Shown: positions 30,820-42,710, numbered from the stretch's first letter. The stretch is DNA of 64,000 bases from Halopseudomonas xinjiangensis (GCF_900104945.1 NZ_LT629736.1:2542001-2606000), one strand, 5' to 3'. Notes: a model not told the origin generated them from the sequence alone. Numbers and translations: made by a program.

Positions 30820-31436
30820 CGGCTTGTCCCGTTCCTGTGATCACCGCTAGCCAGGTTTTGCGCGACCGACTGCCAGCACGATACGCCGAATCCGGCGAGC
30901 ACGGCGGCGGTTTCCATCAACGGCAACCCGACCACAGCGCTGTAGCTGCCATCGATACGCTCGACAAATACCGCGCCGCGCCCTTGTATTGCATAGCTGC
31001 CAGCCTTGTCGGCCGGTTCGCCGGTATCCCAGTAAGCGGACATTTCGGCTTCGCCGAGCGTGCGAAAGTGTACCCGCGTGTCGACCCGGATCAAGCGATG
31101 ACGCTGCCCCAGACGAACCGCCACGGCCGTCATCACCCTGTGCTGATTGCCGGAAAGCAGTCTCAGGGTAGCCAGCGCCTGCTCACGATCGGCTGGCTTG
31201 CCGAGAACGCGATCACCGCATACCACGACGGTGTCGGCTGCAACAACGACCTGATCGGAGACACGGCTGCATGCCGCCTCGGCCTTCTCACGAGCCATGC
31301 GTTCGACGTAGACGCTGGCCTCTTCGCCGGCCTGGACTGTTTCGTCTATGTCACACGGCATGACCGTAACCGGAACACCGATCTGTTCGAGAAGCGCCTT
31401 GCGACGCGGGGACGCAGAAGCCAGGCAGATCATCAT
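30816..31436 (-). CDS. maf: Nucleotide pyrophosphatase Maf (YhdE type)
   Basis: A 206-aa house-cleaning enzyme that hydrolyses dTTP, UTP and modified pyrimidine nucleotides. The family motifs are ICLASASPRRKALLEQIGV at the start and VVAADTVVVCGDRVLGKP, with SYAIQGRGAVFVERIDGSYS later, as in YhdE. It starts directly after the mreD stop codon and overlaps rng by 4 nt. A second ATG at 31433 is an equally possible start. Confidence 0.93.
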   Translation of the reverse strand: MMICLASASPRRKALLEQIGVPVTVMPCDIDETVQAGEEASVYVERMAREKAEAACSRVSDQVVVAADTVVVCGDRVLGKPADREQALATLRLLSGNQHRVMTAVAVRLGQRHRLIRVDTRVHFRTLGEAEMSAYWDTGEPADKAGSYAIQGRGAVFVERIDGSYSAVVGLPLMETAAVLAGFGVSCWQSVAQNLASGDHRNGTSR

Positions 31437-31910
31437 TCACACCACATGAAAACGTCGACGCAGCGCACCCAGCACGGACGACACCCACGGCCAGAGCACC
31501 GCACTGATAGGAGCCGGAAGGAGGAAGAGCAATGTCGGCGGACGGCTGCCGGCAAGACTGTTGAGCCACAGCAGCAGCAATTGCGCCAGACCCAGCACAG
31601 GGATCATCACCAGACTCTGCTGCCATAGCGGAAAGCGGCGGATGCGCTGATACAACATGAGCATCAGCCAGGCAACCAGGACCATGACCAGCGCGTGCTG
31701 GCCGAACAGTTCTCCATACAGCACGTCGGTAGCCAGACCGGCCAGCCAGGCGGCGACCAGACCGACACGGTGCGGAAGTGCCATCACCCAATAGGCAACC
31801 ACCATGGCCAGCCACATCGGTCGGCCGATATCGACCGGCTCGGGCATCGGCATCACGCTGAGCAGCAACGCGACCACGAAACTGAGGAAAATCACCAGGC
31901 TACTGCGCAT
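31437..31910 (-). CDS. mreD: Rod shape-determining protein MreD
   Basis: A 157-aa integral membrane protein of the elongasome with about five transmembrane helices (MRSSLVIFLSFVVALLLSVM is the first; GLATDVLYGELFGQHAL is the conserved loop). It works with MreB, MreC, RodA and PBP2 to direct sidewall synthesis. ATG 31910 is chosen over upstream starts because it begins the first helix as in the family and has GGGAG before it. It overlaps mreC by 11 nt. Confidence 0.93.
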   Translation of the reverse strand: MRSSLVIFLSFVVALLLSVMPMPEPVDIGRPMWLAMVVAYWVMALPHRVGLVAAWLAGLATDVLYGELFGQHALVMVLVAWLMLMLYQRIRRFPLWQQSLVMIPVLGLAQLLLLWLNSLAGSRPPTLLFLLPAPISAVLWPWVSSVLGALRRRFHVV

Positions 31911-32916
31911 CGGGTTGTACTCCCTGAACGGGTGCCGCAGCATCGACCGGGGCGGTCGTCGGTGCCTCGCCGGCCTCCGCATCGGCCTCCTGTTCCTGCT
32001 TCTGTTCCAGGCTCAGCCCGGGAAGCACATTGCCATACCCACTTTCAGGGCTGAACACCAGCAGCAGATAGCGGCTGCGGTTGAGTTGTGCGGTTGGCGC
32101 AACGCGCACGTCGGCAAACGGCTGGGAAGGGTCACGTTCGACCGACACCACACGCCCCACCGGGTAACCGGCGGGAAAACGCTGACCCAGGCCTGAACTG
32201 ACTAGAATATCGTCGACACGAATATCGGCAGTATCCCCGACATGCCGCAGCTCCAGCCACTCGTTGCTGCCCATTCCCGCGGCAATGGCGCGCAAGCCGT
32301 TGCGATTGACCTGCACCGGCAGGCTGTGTGCCACGTCAGTAATCAGCAGCACACGTGCCGTGTGTGGCAGTACCTCGACAACCTGCCCCATCAGGCCGGT
32401 AGCATCCAGGACCGGTTGACCGAGAAATACCCCGTCCTGCTCGCCCTTGTTGATGACGATGCGCTGCGTGAACGGATTGGGATCGACGCCGATGAGCTCG
32501 GCAACCAGGACGCGCTCGTCGAGCAGCGAAGAGGAGTTGAGCAGCTCGCGCAGGCGCACGTTCTGCTCGGTGAGCGCAGCCAACTTCTGCAACTTGCGCT
32601 GGGTCAGCAACGATTCGGCACGCAGTCGCTCGTTCTCCGCCATCAGGTTGGCGCGACTGGATAGTTGTTGCTCGATGGCGTCCCAGCTGCGCACTGGCAG
32701 CTCGGCGACATAATAGAAAGGCATGAGCACCAGGCCCATTTGCGAACGCAGCGGCTGCAGCACCGAAAGACGGGCATCAACCACCATCAGCGCCACGGAT
32801 AGCACCGTCAGCACCAACAGGCGCACACCCAGCGAGGGGCCTTTGATGAATAGCGGCTTGATGACGTGCTCCTCACAAACCCTTTGCTGCCATGCCCACA
32901 GCAGGCGCCGCGTCAC
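31900..32916 (-). CDS. mreC: Rod shape-determining protein MreC (start uncertain)
   Basis: A periplasmic scaffold of the cell-elongation complex. It has an N-terminal membrane helix (GVRLLVLTVLSVALMVVDAR), a coiled coil (ENERLRAESLLTQRKLQKLA) and two beta domains. The acidic, proline-rich tail is poorly conserved. The only ordinary upstream start in frame is GTG 32916, which has no Shine-Dalgarno sequence and adds a 17-residue extension. Homologues as I remember them begin near VIKPLFIKGPSLG, where this gene has GTC-ATC (32865-32860), preceded by a good GAGGAG (32874-32869). An ATC start is therefore possible. Confidence 0.9.
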   Translation of the reverse strand: MTRRLLWAWQQRVCEEHVIKPLFIKGPSLGVRLLVLTVLSVALMVVDARLSVLQPLRSQMGLVLMPFYYVAELPVRSWDAIEQQLSSRANLMAENERLRAESLLTQRKLQKLAALTEQNVRLRELLNSSSLLDERVLVAELIGVDPNPFTQRIVINKGEQDGVFLGQPVLDATGLMGQVVEVLPHTARVLLITDVAHSLPVQVNRNGLRAIAAGMGSNEWLELRHVGDTADIRVDDILVSSGLGQRFPAGYPVGRVVSVERDPSQPFADVRVAPTAQLNRSRYLLLVFSPESGYGNVLPGLSLEQKQEQEADAEAGEAPTTAPVDAAAPVQGVQPDAQ

Positions 32917-32943
32917 CGGGACGGCGTGCCTGCTGCCGGCCCG

Positions 32944-32968
32944 GCGCCCGTCCTCATGGCGCGGGCGC
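32944..32968. repeat. Hairpin between mreB and mreC
   Basis: GCGCCCG (32944-32950) and CGGGCGC (32962-32968) pair perfectly around an 11-nt loop in the gap between mreB and mreC. Without a T run in the direction of transcription it is more likely to set the mreB/mreC expression ratio than to stop transcription. Confidence 0.4.
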
Positions 32969-32988
32969 TTGGAACCGAATCCCCGTGA

Positions 32989-34062
<1,074 letters not shown>

Positions 34063-34083
34063 TCAAGAAACACTGATAAGCTA

Positions 34084-34100
34084 CCCGCCGCTGCGGCGGG
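34084..34100. repeat. Compact GC hairpin upstream of mreB
   Basis: CCCGCCG-CTG-CGGCGGG: a perfect 7-bp stem with a 3-nt loop, about 60 bp before the mreB start. It lies in the 303-bp divergent region 34027-34329, which otherwise holds only promoter-like sequence. No clear sigma70 promoter for mreB is visible: a TTGACA lies near 34060, but the -10-like TATATT is 22 nt away. Confidence 0.4.
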
Positions 34101-34208
34101 GCTCCCTTCATTCAGGGAAACGGGAGCGTAACCGGTCGGACAAGCTGACTCCCAGAGTAGCTGATCGGTACATCCTGAAGTGTCGCAACTCTAACAATGG
34201 CGGGGTTT

Positions 34209-34235
34209 TTGGGCAAGGCGCGTCTGTGGTAAATT
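34209..34235 (+). promoter_or_regulatory. Putative gatCAB promoter
   Basis: TTGGGC (34209-34214), a 15-nt spacer and TAAATT (34230-34235), about 95 bp before gatC. Spacing is short for sigma70, so the -35 assignment is weak. Confidence 0.35.
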
Positions 34236-34329
34236 CGCCCCTTTGTCCGGTTCCGACGCCGCCTTTTCGCGGACGCCGCAGAGGGTTGCGTGTCCTCTCG
34301 GATTCCTCCCGGCTTCATGGAGAAACAAC

Positions 34330-34617
34330 ATGGCCCTAGACCGTTCGGATGTGGAAAAGATTGCACATCTGGCCCGTATCGCACTGAGCGACGAAGACGT
34401 TCCTGCGACCACTGCCAAACTGTCCGGCATTCTCGGGCTTATCGACGAGATGCAGGCAGTCGATACCGACGGCATCGCACCGCTGGCCCACCCGCTGGAA
34501 ACCACTCAGCGTCTGCGCCCCGACCAGGTCAGCGAGACCAATCAGCGCGAGACCTACCAGACCATCGCCCCGGCCACCGAAGCAGGCTTGTACCTGGTTC
34601 CCAAGGTGATCGAATAA
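34330..34617 (+). CDS. gatC: Aspartyl/glutamyl-tRNA amidotransferase subunit C
   Basis: A 95-aa subunit of the GatCAB complex, which converts misacylated Glu-tRNA(Gln) and/or Asp-tRNA(Asn) to the correct amide. The small helical protein wraps around GatA and stabilises it. The signatures are [20 protein letters not shown] at the N-terminus and [13 protein letters not shown] with the final [10 protein letters not shown]. First gene of gatCAB. Confidence 0.95.
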   Translation: MALDRSDVEKIAHLARIALSDEDVPATTAKLSGILGLIDEMQAVDTDGIAPLAHPLETTQRLRPDQVSETNQRETYQTIAPATEAGLYLVPKVIE

Positions 34618-34655
34618 GCCCGCCGCGTGCGGCGCAGACAGGACGAGACATTCCC

Positions 34656-36107
34656 ATGCATGAGAAGACCCTGGCCGAACTCTCCCAGGCCCTGCAGAGC
34701 AAGAGCATTTCCAGTGTCGAGCTGACCGAGCACTACCTGAAGCGGATCGAGCAGCTCGATCCGGCATTGAACAGCTTCATCACCGTGACCCCGGAGTTGG
34801 CACTGCAGCAGGCGAAGGCCGCCGACGCGCGGATCGCCGCTGGCGATGCCGACCCGCTGACCGGTATTCCGCTCGCGCACAAGGATGTGTTCTGCACGCA
34901 GGGTGTGCGCACCAGCTGCGGCTCGAAGATGCTCGACAACTTCATTGCCCCGTACGAGTCGACAGTGACCGCGAAGCTGCAGGCCGCCGGGACCGTCTGC
35001 CTGGGCAAAACCAACATGGACGAGTTCGCCATGGGCTCGTCCACCGAATCGAGCTTCTACGGTCCGACGCGCAACCCGTGGAACACCGACCACGTGCCGG
35101 GCGGTTCTTCGGGCGGCTCGGCCTCTGCCGTCGCGGCCCGGCTGTGCGCCGGAGCCACCGGTACCGACACCGGCGGCTCGATTCGCCAGCCCGCCGGCTT
35201 CACTGCGCTGACCGGCCTCAAGCCGACCTATGGGCGCGTATCGCGCTGGGGCATGATCGCCTACGCATCGAGCCTCGACCAGGGCGGCCCGATGGCCCGC
35301 ACCGCGGAAGACTGTGCGCTGATGCTGCAGGCCATGGCCGGCTTCGACGCCAAGGACTCGACCAGTGTCGACGAGCCCGTAGCCAACTATTCAGCCAGCC
35401 TGAACGATTCGTTGAAGGGGCTGCGCATCGGCCTGCCGAAGGAATATTTCGCCGGTGGGCTGGATGCGGCGACTGCCAGCGCCATCGACGAGGCGGTGAA
35501 ACAGTTTCAGGCACTGGGCGCCGAGGTAAAAGAAATCAGCCTGCCGAACGCCCAATTGGCCATTCCAGCGTACTACGTCATCGCTCCGGCCGAAGCCTCT
35601 TCAAACCTGTCCCGTTTTGACGGCGTGCGCTTCGGCTATCGCTGCGACAACCCGGCCGACCTCACCGATCTGTACAAGCGTTCGCGGGCCGAGGGCTTCG
35701 GCGCAGAGGTCAAGCGGCGCATTATGGTCGGCGCCTATGCCCTGTCCGCGGGCTACTACGATGCGTACTACCTGAAGGCGCAGAAGATTCGTCGATTGAT
35801 CAAGAATGACTTCATGGCTGCCTATCAAGATGTCGATGTGATTCTCTGCCCGACCTCGCCGACGCCGGCGTTTCGTATCGGCGAAAAAATCGACGATCCG
35901 GTCAGCCTGTACCTGACCGACATCTACACCATCACCGCCAACCTCGCTGGCGTACCCGGCGTCGCCCTGCCCGCCGGGTTCGCCAACGGCTTGCCGCTGG
36001 GCATGCAGTTGCTGGGACCGTATTTCAGCGAGGCCCGCCTACTGAACATCGCCCACCAGTATCAGCAGGTGACCGACTGGCATCGCCGCGCGCCGGCCGG
36101 CTACTGA
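34656..36107 (+). CDS. gatA: Aspartyl/glutamyl-tRNA amidotransferase subunit A
   Basis: A 483-aa glutaminase subunit of GatCAB that releases ammonia from glutamine. The amidase signature has the Ser-cisSer-Lys triad at Lys76 (LAHKDVFC), Ser151 ([10 protein letters not shown]) and Ser175 ([11 protein letters not shown]). Length is standard. ATG 34656 follows a GACAGGACGAG stretch; the gap to gatC is 38 nt and to gatB 18 nt. Confidence 0.97.
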   Translation: MHEKTLAELSQALQSKSISSVELTEHYLKRIEQLDPALNSFITVTPELALQQAKAADARIAAGDADPLTGIPLAHKDVFCTQGVRTSCGSKMLDNFIAPYESTVTAKLQAAGTVCLGKTNMDEFAMGSSTESSFYGPTRNPWNTDHVPGGSSGGSASAVAARLCAGATGTDTGGSIRQPAGFTALTGLKPTYGRVSRWGMIAYASSLDQGGPMARTAEDCALMLQAMAGFDAKDSTSVDEPVANYSASLNDSLKGLRIGLPKEYFAGGLDAATASAIDEAVKQFQALGAEVKEISLPNAQLAIPAYYVIAPAEASSNLSRFDGVRFGYRCDNPADLTDLYKRSRAEGFGAEVKRRIMVGAYALSAGYYDAYYLKAQKIRRLIKNDFMAAYQDVDVILCPTSPTPAFRIGEKIDDPVSLYLTDIYTITANLAGVPGVALPAGFANGLPLGMQLLGPYFSEARLLNIAHQYQQVTDWHRRAPAGY

Positions 36108-36125
36108 GAGGATTGAGGACAGACT

Positions 36126-37574
<1,449 letters not shown>

Positions 37575-37632
37575 GCGTGCGCCGGGTCGCTAGAACGCGC
37601 CCGGCCACATTCTAGAGCAGGGAGAGCCAAAC

Positions 37633-38034
37633 ATGCGCCGACGGATGATCGCATTGTTGATCGTGTTACCGCTGACCGCCGCAGCCAGCACTGCGCCGAT
37701 CAGCGACAACACTGAGGCCGAGGTTTACAGCACCGTAGGCAAGGCGTCGTATTACTCCTCGCGCCTGCATGGCAGAGCGACGGCCAGTGGCGAACTCTAC
37801 GATCAGACAGCCTTGACTGCCGCCCACCCGAATCTCCCGTTCGGTACCATTGTTTGCGTAACCAATACGCGCACCGGCCAGAGCGTGGCCGTGCGCATCA
37901 ACGACCGCGGCCCCTTTACCGGTGGCCGGATCATCGACCTGTCACGCCGCGCTGCCCGTGAAATCGGCATGATCAACGCCGGAAGCGCCCGGGTTCACGT
38001 CGAATCCTGTCCGCAGATGGCTGAAGAGTCCTGA
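37633..38034 (+). CDS. RlpA-like double-psi beta-barrel protein
   Basis: A 133-aa secreted protein with an N-terminal signal peptide (MRRRMIALLIVLPLTAAAS) and one DPBB domain like that of RlpA: GKASYYSSRLHGRATASGE (36-54), then AHPNLPFGTIVCVTNTRTG and VRINDRGPFTGGRIIDLSRR with the Asp residues linked to glycan binding. It lacks the SPOR domain and the lipobox of RlpA itself, so it is a short paralogue probably acting in the periplasm on peptidoglycan. It follows gatB as in other Pseudomonas and has GGGAGAG before the ATG. Confidence 0.88.
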   Translation: MRRRMIALLIVLPLTAAASTAPISDNTEAEVYSTVGKASYYSSRLHGRATASGELYDQTALTAAHPNLPFGTIVCVTNTRTGQSVAVRINDRGPFTGGRIIDLSRRAAREIGMINAGSARVHVESCPQMAEES

Positions 38035-38167
38035 CTGGCTCAGGACCAACCGCCCGCGCTTGCAAAGCGTTCTGCCTCGATTGAGGAAACATCCGGCCTC
38101 TAAGTAGTCCACTGGTCAGAACGTCGTCCGCGACGATTCGCTTCGAAACGACCAGAAGGAAACTTCA

Positions 38168-40249
38168 ATGACGGCCAACAACCCAGCATGGAAGTCGACG
38201 ATTCTCGTCCCGGTCTTCGCTCCCGCAGTCATCGTCACGCTGCTGCTTGTCATCGGTACCATCGCCAATCCCGAGCTGGCTGGCCAGGCCTTCTCGGCTA
38301 CGCTTGGCTACATCACCCGCACCTTCGGCTGGTTCTACATGCTGGCGGTGGCAATTTTTTTGGTATTCATCGTGCTCGTGGCCTCGAGTCGATGGGGGAA
38401 CATCAAGCTGGGCCCGGATCATGCTGAGCCGCAGTACAGCTTCCCCGCCTGGTTCGCCATGCTGTTTTCGGCCGGGTACGGTATCGCGCTATTGTTCTTC
38501 GGCGTTGCCGAACCTGTACTGCACTATGCGTCGCCGCCAGTCGGTGCTCCGGAAACGCTGGACGCCGCGAAACAGGCGATGCAGATCGCCTATTTCCACT
38601 GGGGCTTTCACATATGGGCGATATACGGTCTGGTCGGGCTGGTTCTAGCCTATTTCTCGTTCCGCCATGGGTTGCCACTGTCCATGCGCTCTGCGTTGTA
38701 TCCATTGATCGGCGAGCGCATCCACGGACCCATCGGCCACGTCGTAGACGTATTCGCCATTCTCGGCACGCTGTTCGGTATCGCTACCACGCTGGGGTTG
38801 TCCGTCGCGCAGATCAACGCGGGGATGAATTACCTCTGGCCCAGCATCCCGGTCGCCACCTGGGTGCAGATAGTGGCGATCGCTGTCATCACCGGGCTCG
38901 CGCTTATATCCGTGGTAGCCGGCCTGGACAAGGGGGTGAAGAACCTCTCCATCCTCAACATGGTCCTTGCCGTTGCACTGATGCTGTTCGTGTTCATCGT
39001 CGGGCCGAGCATCTTCATTCTCGAAGCCTTTCTGCAGAACACCGGCAGCTACCTGAACAACATCGTCGAACGTACTTTCAACCTGCAGGCGTATACGCGC
39101 AGTGACTGGATCGGCAACTGGACACTGTTCATCTTCGGCTGGACCATCGCCTGGGCACCCTTCGTCGGCCTGTTCATCGCCAAGATCAGCCGCGGCAGAA
39201 CCATTCGCCAGTTCGTCTTCGGCGTGATGTTCGTGCCGACCATGTTCACCTTCCTGTGGTTCGCGATTTTTGGTGATACCGCGCTGCATCTGATCATGAA
39301 CGAGGGATACACCGCGCTTATCGGAGAAGTACAAAACGATACCGCCATTGCCCTGTTCAAACTCTACGAACGCTTGCCACTGACCAATATCGTCTCGTTC
39401 ATCACCGTGATCCTGATCGTGACCTTCTTCGTCACCTCTTCGGACTCAGGCTCATTGGTCATAGACTCGCTGGCGTCCGGCGGGGCAATGGTTACACCCG
39501 CCTGGCAGAGAGCATTCTGGGCCATTCTCGAAGGTGCGGTAGCCTCCGCACTGCTGTTGGCTGGTGGTTTGAGCGCGCTTCAAACGATGACCATCGCCAG
39601 CGCTCTGCCGTTTGCGATCATCATGCTCATCGCCGCAGTCGGAATGTGGCGAGCCTTGGTCATTGAACGACATCAGGACGCGAGTCTGCGCCATCACATG
39701 CAGGCGTCACGCACTGCCAGCGGGAACCTGTGGAAGAAACGCCTGGCTGGCATCGTCAACTTCCCGGAACATGAGGCGGTGCAACGCTTTATCGAAACCA
39801 CGGTGAACGAGAGCATGCAACGCCTGGCTCGCAATCTGGAGACGCAAGGCTGGCCGGCAAAGGTGAGCTACGACCCGGATCTGGTGCGCTCGTACATCGA
39901 GGTGATCAAGCCCGACCAGCTGGACTTCATCTACGAGATCCGCCTGCGCGAGTATGCTCGGCCGTCGTTTGCCTTCCCGCAGATCGATCCTGGCGACAGT
40001 CGCGAAGCGAGCTACTACCGTGCGGAAGTGTTTCTGCGCCGAGGCGGTCAGACCTATGACATCTACGGTTATGACCAGCAGGAGATCATCAGCGACATCC
40101 TCGATCACTTCGAGCGCTACCTTCACTTTCTGCACATCTCGCCAGGCTCGCTGCCGTGGAATATGGCCGAGCATGACGAGATGCTGCACCAGCCACTGCC
40201 TCCGGACGCCGCTGGTTCCACAGTGGGCGAGGATCCACCGAGGGCATGA
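38168..40249 (+). CDS. betT: BCCT-family choline/betaine transporter (BetT-like)
   Basis: A 693-aa transporter with 12 membrane segments and the BCCT core (FGVAEPVLHY, then FHWGFHIWAIYGLVGLVLAY, and GWTIAWAPFVGLFIAKISRG). After the last helix (about residue 490) it carries a C-terminal cytoplasmic domain of about 190 residues, as in proton-coupled BetT proteins where it adjusts activity to osmolarity. Choline is the likely substrate; other quaternary amines are possible. No bet genes are adjacent, so it is a stand-alone uptake gene. AGAAGGAAA precedes the ATG. Confidence 0.88.
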   Translation: MTANNPAWKSTILVPVFAPAVIVTLLLVIGTIANPELAGQAFSATLGYITRTFGWFYMLAVAIFLVFIVLVASSRWGNIKLGPDHAEPQYSFPAWFAMLFSAGYGIALLFFGVAEPVLHYASPPVGAPETLDAAKQAMQIAYFHWGFHIWAIYGLVGLVLAYFSFRHGLPLSMRSALYPLIGERIHGPIGHVVDVFAILGTLFGIATTLGLSVAQINAGMNYLWPSIPVATWVQIVAIAVITGLALISVVAGLDKGVKNLSILNMVLAVALMLFVFIVGPSIFILEAFLQNTGSYLNNIVERTFNLQAYTRSDWIGNWTLFIFGWTIAWAPFVGLFIAKISRGRTIRQFVFGVMFVPTMFTFLWFAIFGDTALHLIMNEGYTALIGEVQNDTAIALFKLYERLPLTNIVSFITVILIVTFFVTSSDSGSLVIDSLASGGAMVTPAWQRAFWAILEGAVASALLLAGGLSALQTMTIASALPFAIIMLIAAVGMWRALVIERHQDASLRHHMQASRTASGNLWKKRLAGIVNFPEHEAVQRFIETTVNESMQRLARNLETQGWPAKVSYDPDLVRSYIEVIKPDQLDFIYEIRLREYARPSFAFPQIDPGDSREASYYRAEVFLRRGGQTYDIYGYDQQEIISDILDHFERYLHFLHISPGSLPWNMAEHDEMLHQPLPPDAAGSTVGEDPPRA

Positions 40250-40252
40250 ACG

Positions 40253-40282
40253 AAAAAAAGCCAGGCGATGCCTGGCTTTTTT
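40253..40282. terminator. Bidirectional Rho-independent terminator
   Basis: Seven A residues, then GCCAGGC, a 3-nt loop GAT, GCCTGGC and six T residues. The perfect 7-bp stem is flanked by A and T runs, so it works for betT on the plus strand and for the YajG-like gene on the minus strand. The best terminator in the window. Confidence 0.95.
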
Positions 40283-40300
40283 ATTTCATCGCGATCACAT

Positions 40301-40885
40301 TCAACGTTGCAGAATCTGCACAATAGCCGGATCGCGGAACACGCGAGTCAAGGCATCGCTCATCACTTCGGTAACCAGCTTGGTATTGGTCGCCTGATTG
40401 GGTGCGTAACCGAAACGATGCTGGGCCGATGCGTTGTAGCGGCCACGGTAGTTTTCGTTCAGCGAGCGCGCCTCGGCAGCGAAGGTAGCGCTGATATCAG
40501 CCTGGGTCACGTAGGCACCGTCGCTTGGCGAGCGGTAGTTCAGCTCCGCCAGATTGACGGTCAGCCGATTGGCGTTCGGCGTGCCCTCGGCGACCACGAC
40601 AAAGCCCAGTTGCCGGACCGCCTGCTCGACCTGCTGGCGAATGTTGGCAAGGCTCTGCTCGGTGAGAGTGAGGTTGCTGGAATCGGGATAGATACCGCCG
40701 CGGGTGCCGAGCACCTTGGAAGGCCTGGTGTCCTGAACCACGACTACCACTGGCTGGTTGCGCGCGACGGCGTTGAGCGGAACCTGGACCTGAGGCTGCA
40801 CATTGAGTTGCTGAGGACTATGAGCACAGCCCACCAGCGACATCGCCAGCACACCAAGGATCAGCACACCCACACGGTTCAACAT
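40301..40885 (-). CDS. yajG: YajG family lipoprotein
   Basis: A 194-aa predicted lipoprotein. It starts MLNRVGVLILGVLAMSLVGC with the lipobox LVGC (Cys20) and AGGAGT at the right distance upstream. The frame is open to 41071, but that extension is not family-like. The mature part has the YajG pattern (VVVVVQDTRPSKVLGTRGGI). Function is unknown; YajG genes often neighbour ampG in enterics. It is probably a single-gene unit with the bidirectional terminator at its 3' end. Confidence 0.88.
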   Translation of the reverse strand: MLNRVGVLILGVLAMSLVGCAHSPQQLNVQPQVQVPLNAVARNQPVVVVVQDTRPSKVLGTRGGIYPDSSNLTLTEQSLANIRQQVEQAVRQLGFVVVAEGTPNANRLTVNLAELNYRSPSDGAYVTQADISATFAAEARSLNENYRGRYNASAQHRFGYAPNQATNTKLVTEVMSDALTRVFRDPAIVQILQR

Positions 40886-41051
40886 GGTCAAGGCACTCCT
40901 GGAAAAACGGTTGGACAGATCGTGCGCCCGCGGCGCAGTAGGCTGCACAGCATAGCCCGATTCGCTCTTCCAGCCCAGCGGTGAGCGTGTCATCGCAATG
41001 CCATACAAGGCGCGGACAATCGCAGCAACAACCGACCAGAATGGACTGGCA

Positions 41052-41252
41052 ATGCTCTGGAAACGCAGCAAGCCGCAACGATGTTTCGCTCAGCTCGATG
41101 CCAGCGGGCGCTGCATAGCCTTCTGGGTACTCCCGCAGCCACCGGCGTCGGGCAAATGGATGGAAGTCAGCGATGCGGACCCACGCTGGATCGGACGACA
41201 GCTGCACAACCTGACTGCCACCACCCTTCCTGCGCGGAGCGCGCGGCCCTGA
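41052..41252 (+). CDS. Small conserved hypothetical protein
   Basis: A 66-aa basic protein beginning MLWKRSKPQRCFAQLDASGR, with WMEVSDADPRWIGRQL later. I recall small Pseudomonas proteins with the same outline (aromatic start, RCFA-LD, and a single short domain), but cannot name a family. It is too short for a signal peptide plus domain and is probably cytoplasmic. The ribosome-binding site is weak. Its stop converges on the PA4642-like gene, 10 nt away. Confidence 0.5.
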   Translation: MLWKRSKPQRCFAQLDASGRCIAFWVLPQPPASGKWMEVSDADPRWIGRQLHNLTATTLPARSARP

Positions 41253-41262
41253 CCGGCTAGCG

Positions 41263-41553
41263 TTAACGCGCCCCCGCCGCCTCCAGCGCGGCTACGTATT
41301 CTTCGCCGCGCGAATGCTGGCGGACCGTATCGAGGAAGGTCTTGCCTTCGCGATCGGTCGCATTGAGGTCATAGCCCTCGGCCTTGAACATCACCAGGAA
41401 ACGTTCGAAATCCTCGATCCGCAAGCCGCGGTAGGCGCGGGTCAGGATGTGCTGTTCCACCGACTCGTCGGCGTACGGACGTGCGTTGAGAAACGCGGCG
41501 ACCTGCTCGTCACTCATCGGCTCGCCGATCACTTTCTGTTTGTCTTTACGCAC
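41263..41553 (-). CDS. PA4642-like conserved protein
   Basis: A 96-aa protein of a small family known from Pseudomonas (VRKDKQKVIGEPMSDEQVAAF at the N-terminus, GRIEDFERFLVMF-like centre, YDLNATDREGKTFLDTVRQH near the end). The GTG at 41553 preceded by GAGGTG gives the expected start; another GTG at 41559 and an open frame to 41625 are alternatives. The C-terminal half resembles a single ankyrin-like repeat. Function unknown. It lies next to hpt/upp, the usual place for this family. Confidence 0.75.
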   Translation of the reverse strand: MRKDKQKVIGEPMSDEQVAAFLNARPYADESVEQHILTRAYRGLRIEDFERFLVMFKAEGYDLNATDREGKTFLDTVRQHSRGEEYVAALEAAGAR

Positions 41554-41621
41554 AGGCACCTCGCTGGCTGCAATCGAAAGCGGAGATTGTAACGAGCCGG
41601 CCGTGGCGCCACCAGCGTTAG

Positions 41622-42116
41622 TCAACGACGGACCGCTACCGGCCCGCTGTGAATGTCCGACCAGACCGTGCCGTTCGCGTAGAAGCGGGCCTGCACATAG
41701 TGGGGACCGGGGCGGGAAAACAGCGTCATCAGCGTATCGAGCTGCGCCGCAGGCAGGTAGAGCATGAGCGTCTCGCTTGATCGGTCCAGCCGTGCCGGCA
41801 ATACGCGGCCCCCAGCGTCGATCAGGTTCACCTGAGCCCGGCTGACCTCATTGCCCCCGGCCAGAGACCGGCCCTCAAGAAACAGCCAGGCCGAGCTGCC
41901 TTGCGCTCCGGGGATTGCCTGAGGAATGGTCTCGTTTCCAAGCGTCAGACGATAACTGGTGATCTCGATCAATACCTGCTCGGGACGGTCCTGACGATTG
42001 CCGTAAACGTCCGGCGGAAGGAATGCATCATGGGGCAAGCGGACCTGTTCGGCCGCACCGGCGGTTCCCAGCGCAGCCAGCAACATGGTCGTCAGCGTAA
42101 TACGTTTAATCAACAT
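41622..42116 (-). CDS. Secreted conserved hypothetical protein
   Basis: A 164-aa protein with a clear signal peptide (MLIKRITLTTMLLAALGTAGAA, cleavage near AGA-AEQ) and a beta-rich remainder. The name of the family is not evident to me. It lies between the PA4642-like gene and hpt, both on the same strand, in an order I associate with P. aeruginosa. Probably periplasmic. Confidence 0.7.
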   Translation of the reverse strand: MLIKRITLTTMLLAALGTAGAAEQVRLPHDAFLPPDVYGNRQDRPEQVLIEITSYRLTLGNETIPQAIPGAQGSSAWLFLEGRSLAGGNEVSRAQVNLIDAGGRVLPARLDRSSETLMLYLPAAQLDTLMTLFSRPGPHYVQARFYANGTVWSDIHSGPVAVRR

Positions 42117-42152
42117 ACTGCCTGGCCCTCCCCGGCCCGGACCACGGCTCGC

Positions 42153-42710
42153 TCAATGGCCCTTGAGCGCGAAGATGCCGTTGGCGTTGCGCCAGTAACC
42201 TTTGTAATCCAGTCCAAAACCAAAGATGTAACGGTCCTCGACGTCCAGGCCGGTGAAATCGGCGCGCATGCCCGCGTAGGCCTTGCGATCATGAACTTTG
42301 TCGAGCAGTACCGCAGTGAGCACCTGTTTGGCGCCAGCGTCACGGCAATATTCCACAATCGCCGCCAGCGTATGTCCCTCGTCAAGGATGTCATCGATGA
42401 TCAGCACGGTACGGTCGACCAGCGAATGCTCGGCCCGCGCTTTCCAGAACAGCTCACCACCGGTGAGCTTGTTGCGATAGCGCGTCGCATGCAGGTATCC
42501 AACTTCCATCGGAAAATCCAGGCGGGTAACCAATTGACCGGCGATGATCAGACCACCATTCATCACGCTATAGACGATGGGATTGCTGTCGGCCAGTTGC
42601 TGGTTGATGGACACTGCCATCTCGTCCATGGCGGCTTCGACCTGCTGCGCCGTGAACAGGCAATCAGCCTCGGCCATTACCTGCTTGATGTGTTCCAGAT
42701 CAACCGACAT
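42153..42710 (-). CDS. hpt: Hypoxanthine-guanine phosphoribosyltransferase
   Basis: A 185-aa purine salvage enzyme that joins hypoxanthine or guanine to PRPP. The PRPP loop is VLIIDDILDEGHTLAAI, and the C-terminal base-binding region YIFGFGLDYKGYWRN is typical of this Pseudomonas group annotated hypoxanthine-guanine phosphoribosyltransferase. It is divergent from upp across 185 bp, so purine and pyrimidine salvage genes share a control region. Confidence 0.93.
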   Translation of the reverse strand: MSVDLEHIKQVMAEADCLFTAQQVEAAMDEMAVSINQQLADSNPIVYSVMNGGLIIAGQLVTRLDFPMEVGYLHATRYRNKLTGGELFWKARAEHSLVDRTVLIIDDILDEGHTLAAIVEYCRDAGAKQVLTAVLLDKVHDRKAYAGMRADFTGLDVEDRYIFGFGLDYKGYWRNANGIFALKGH

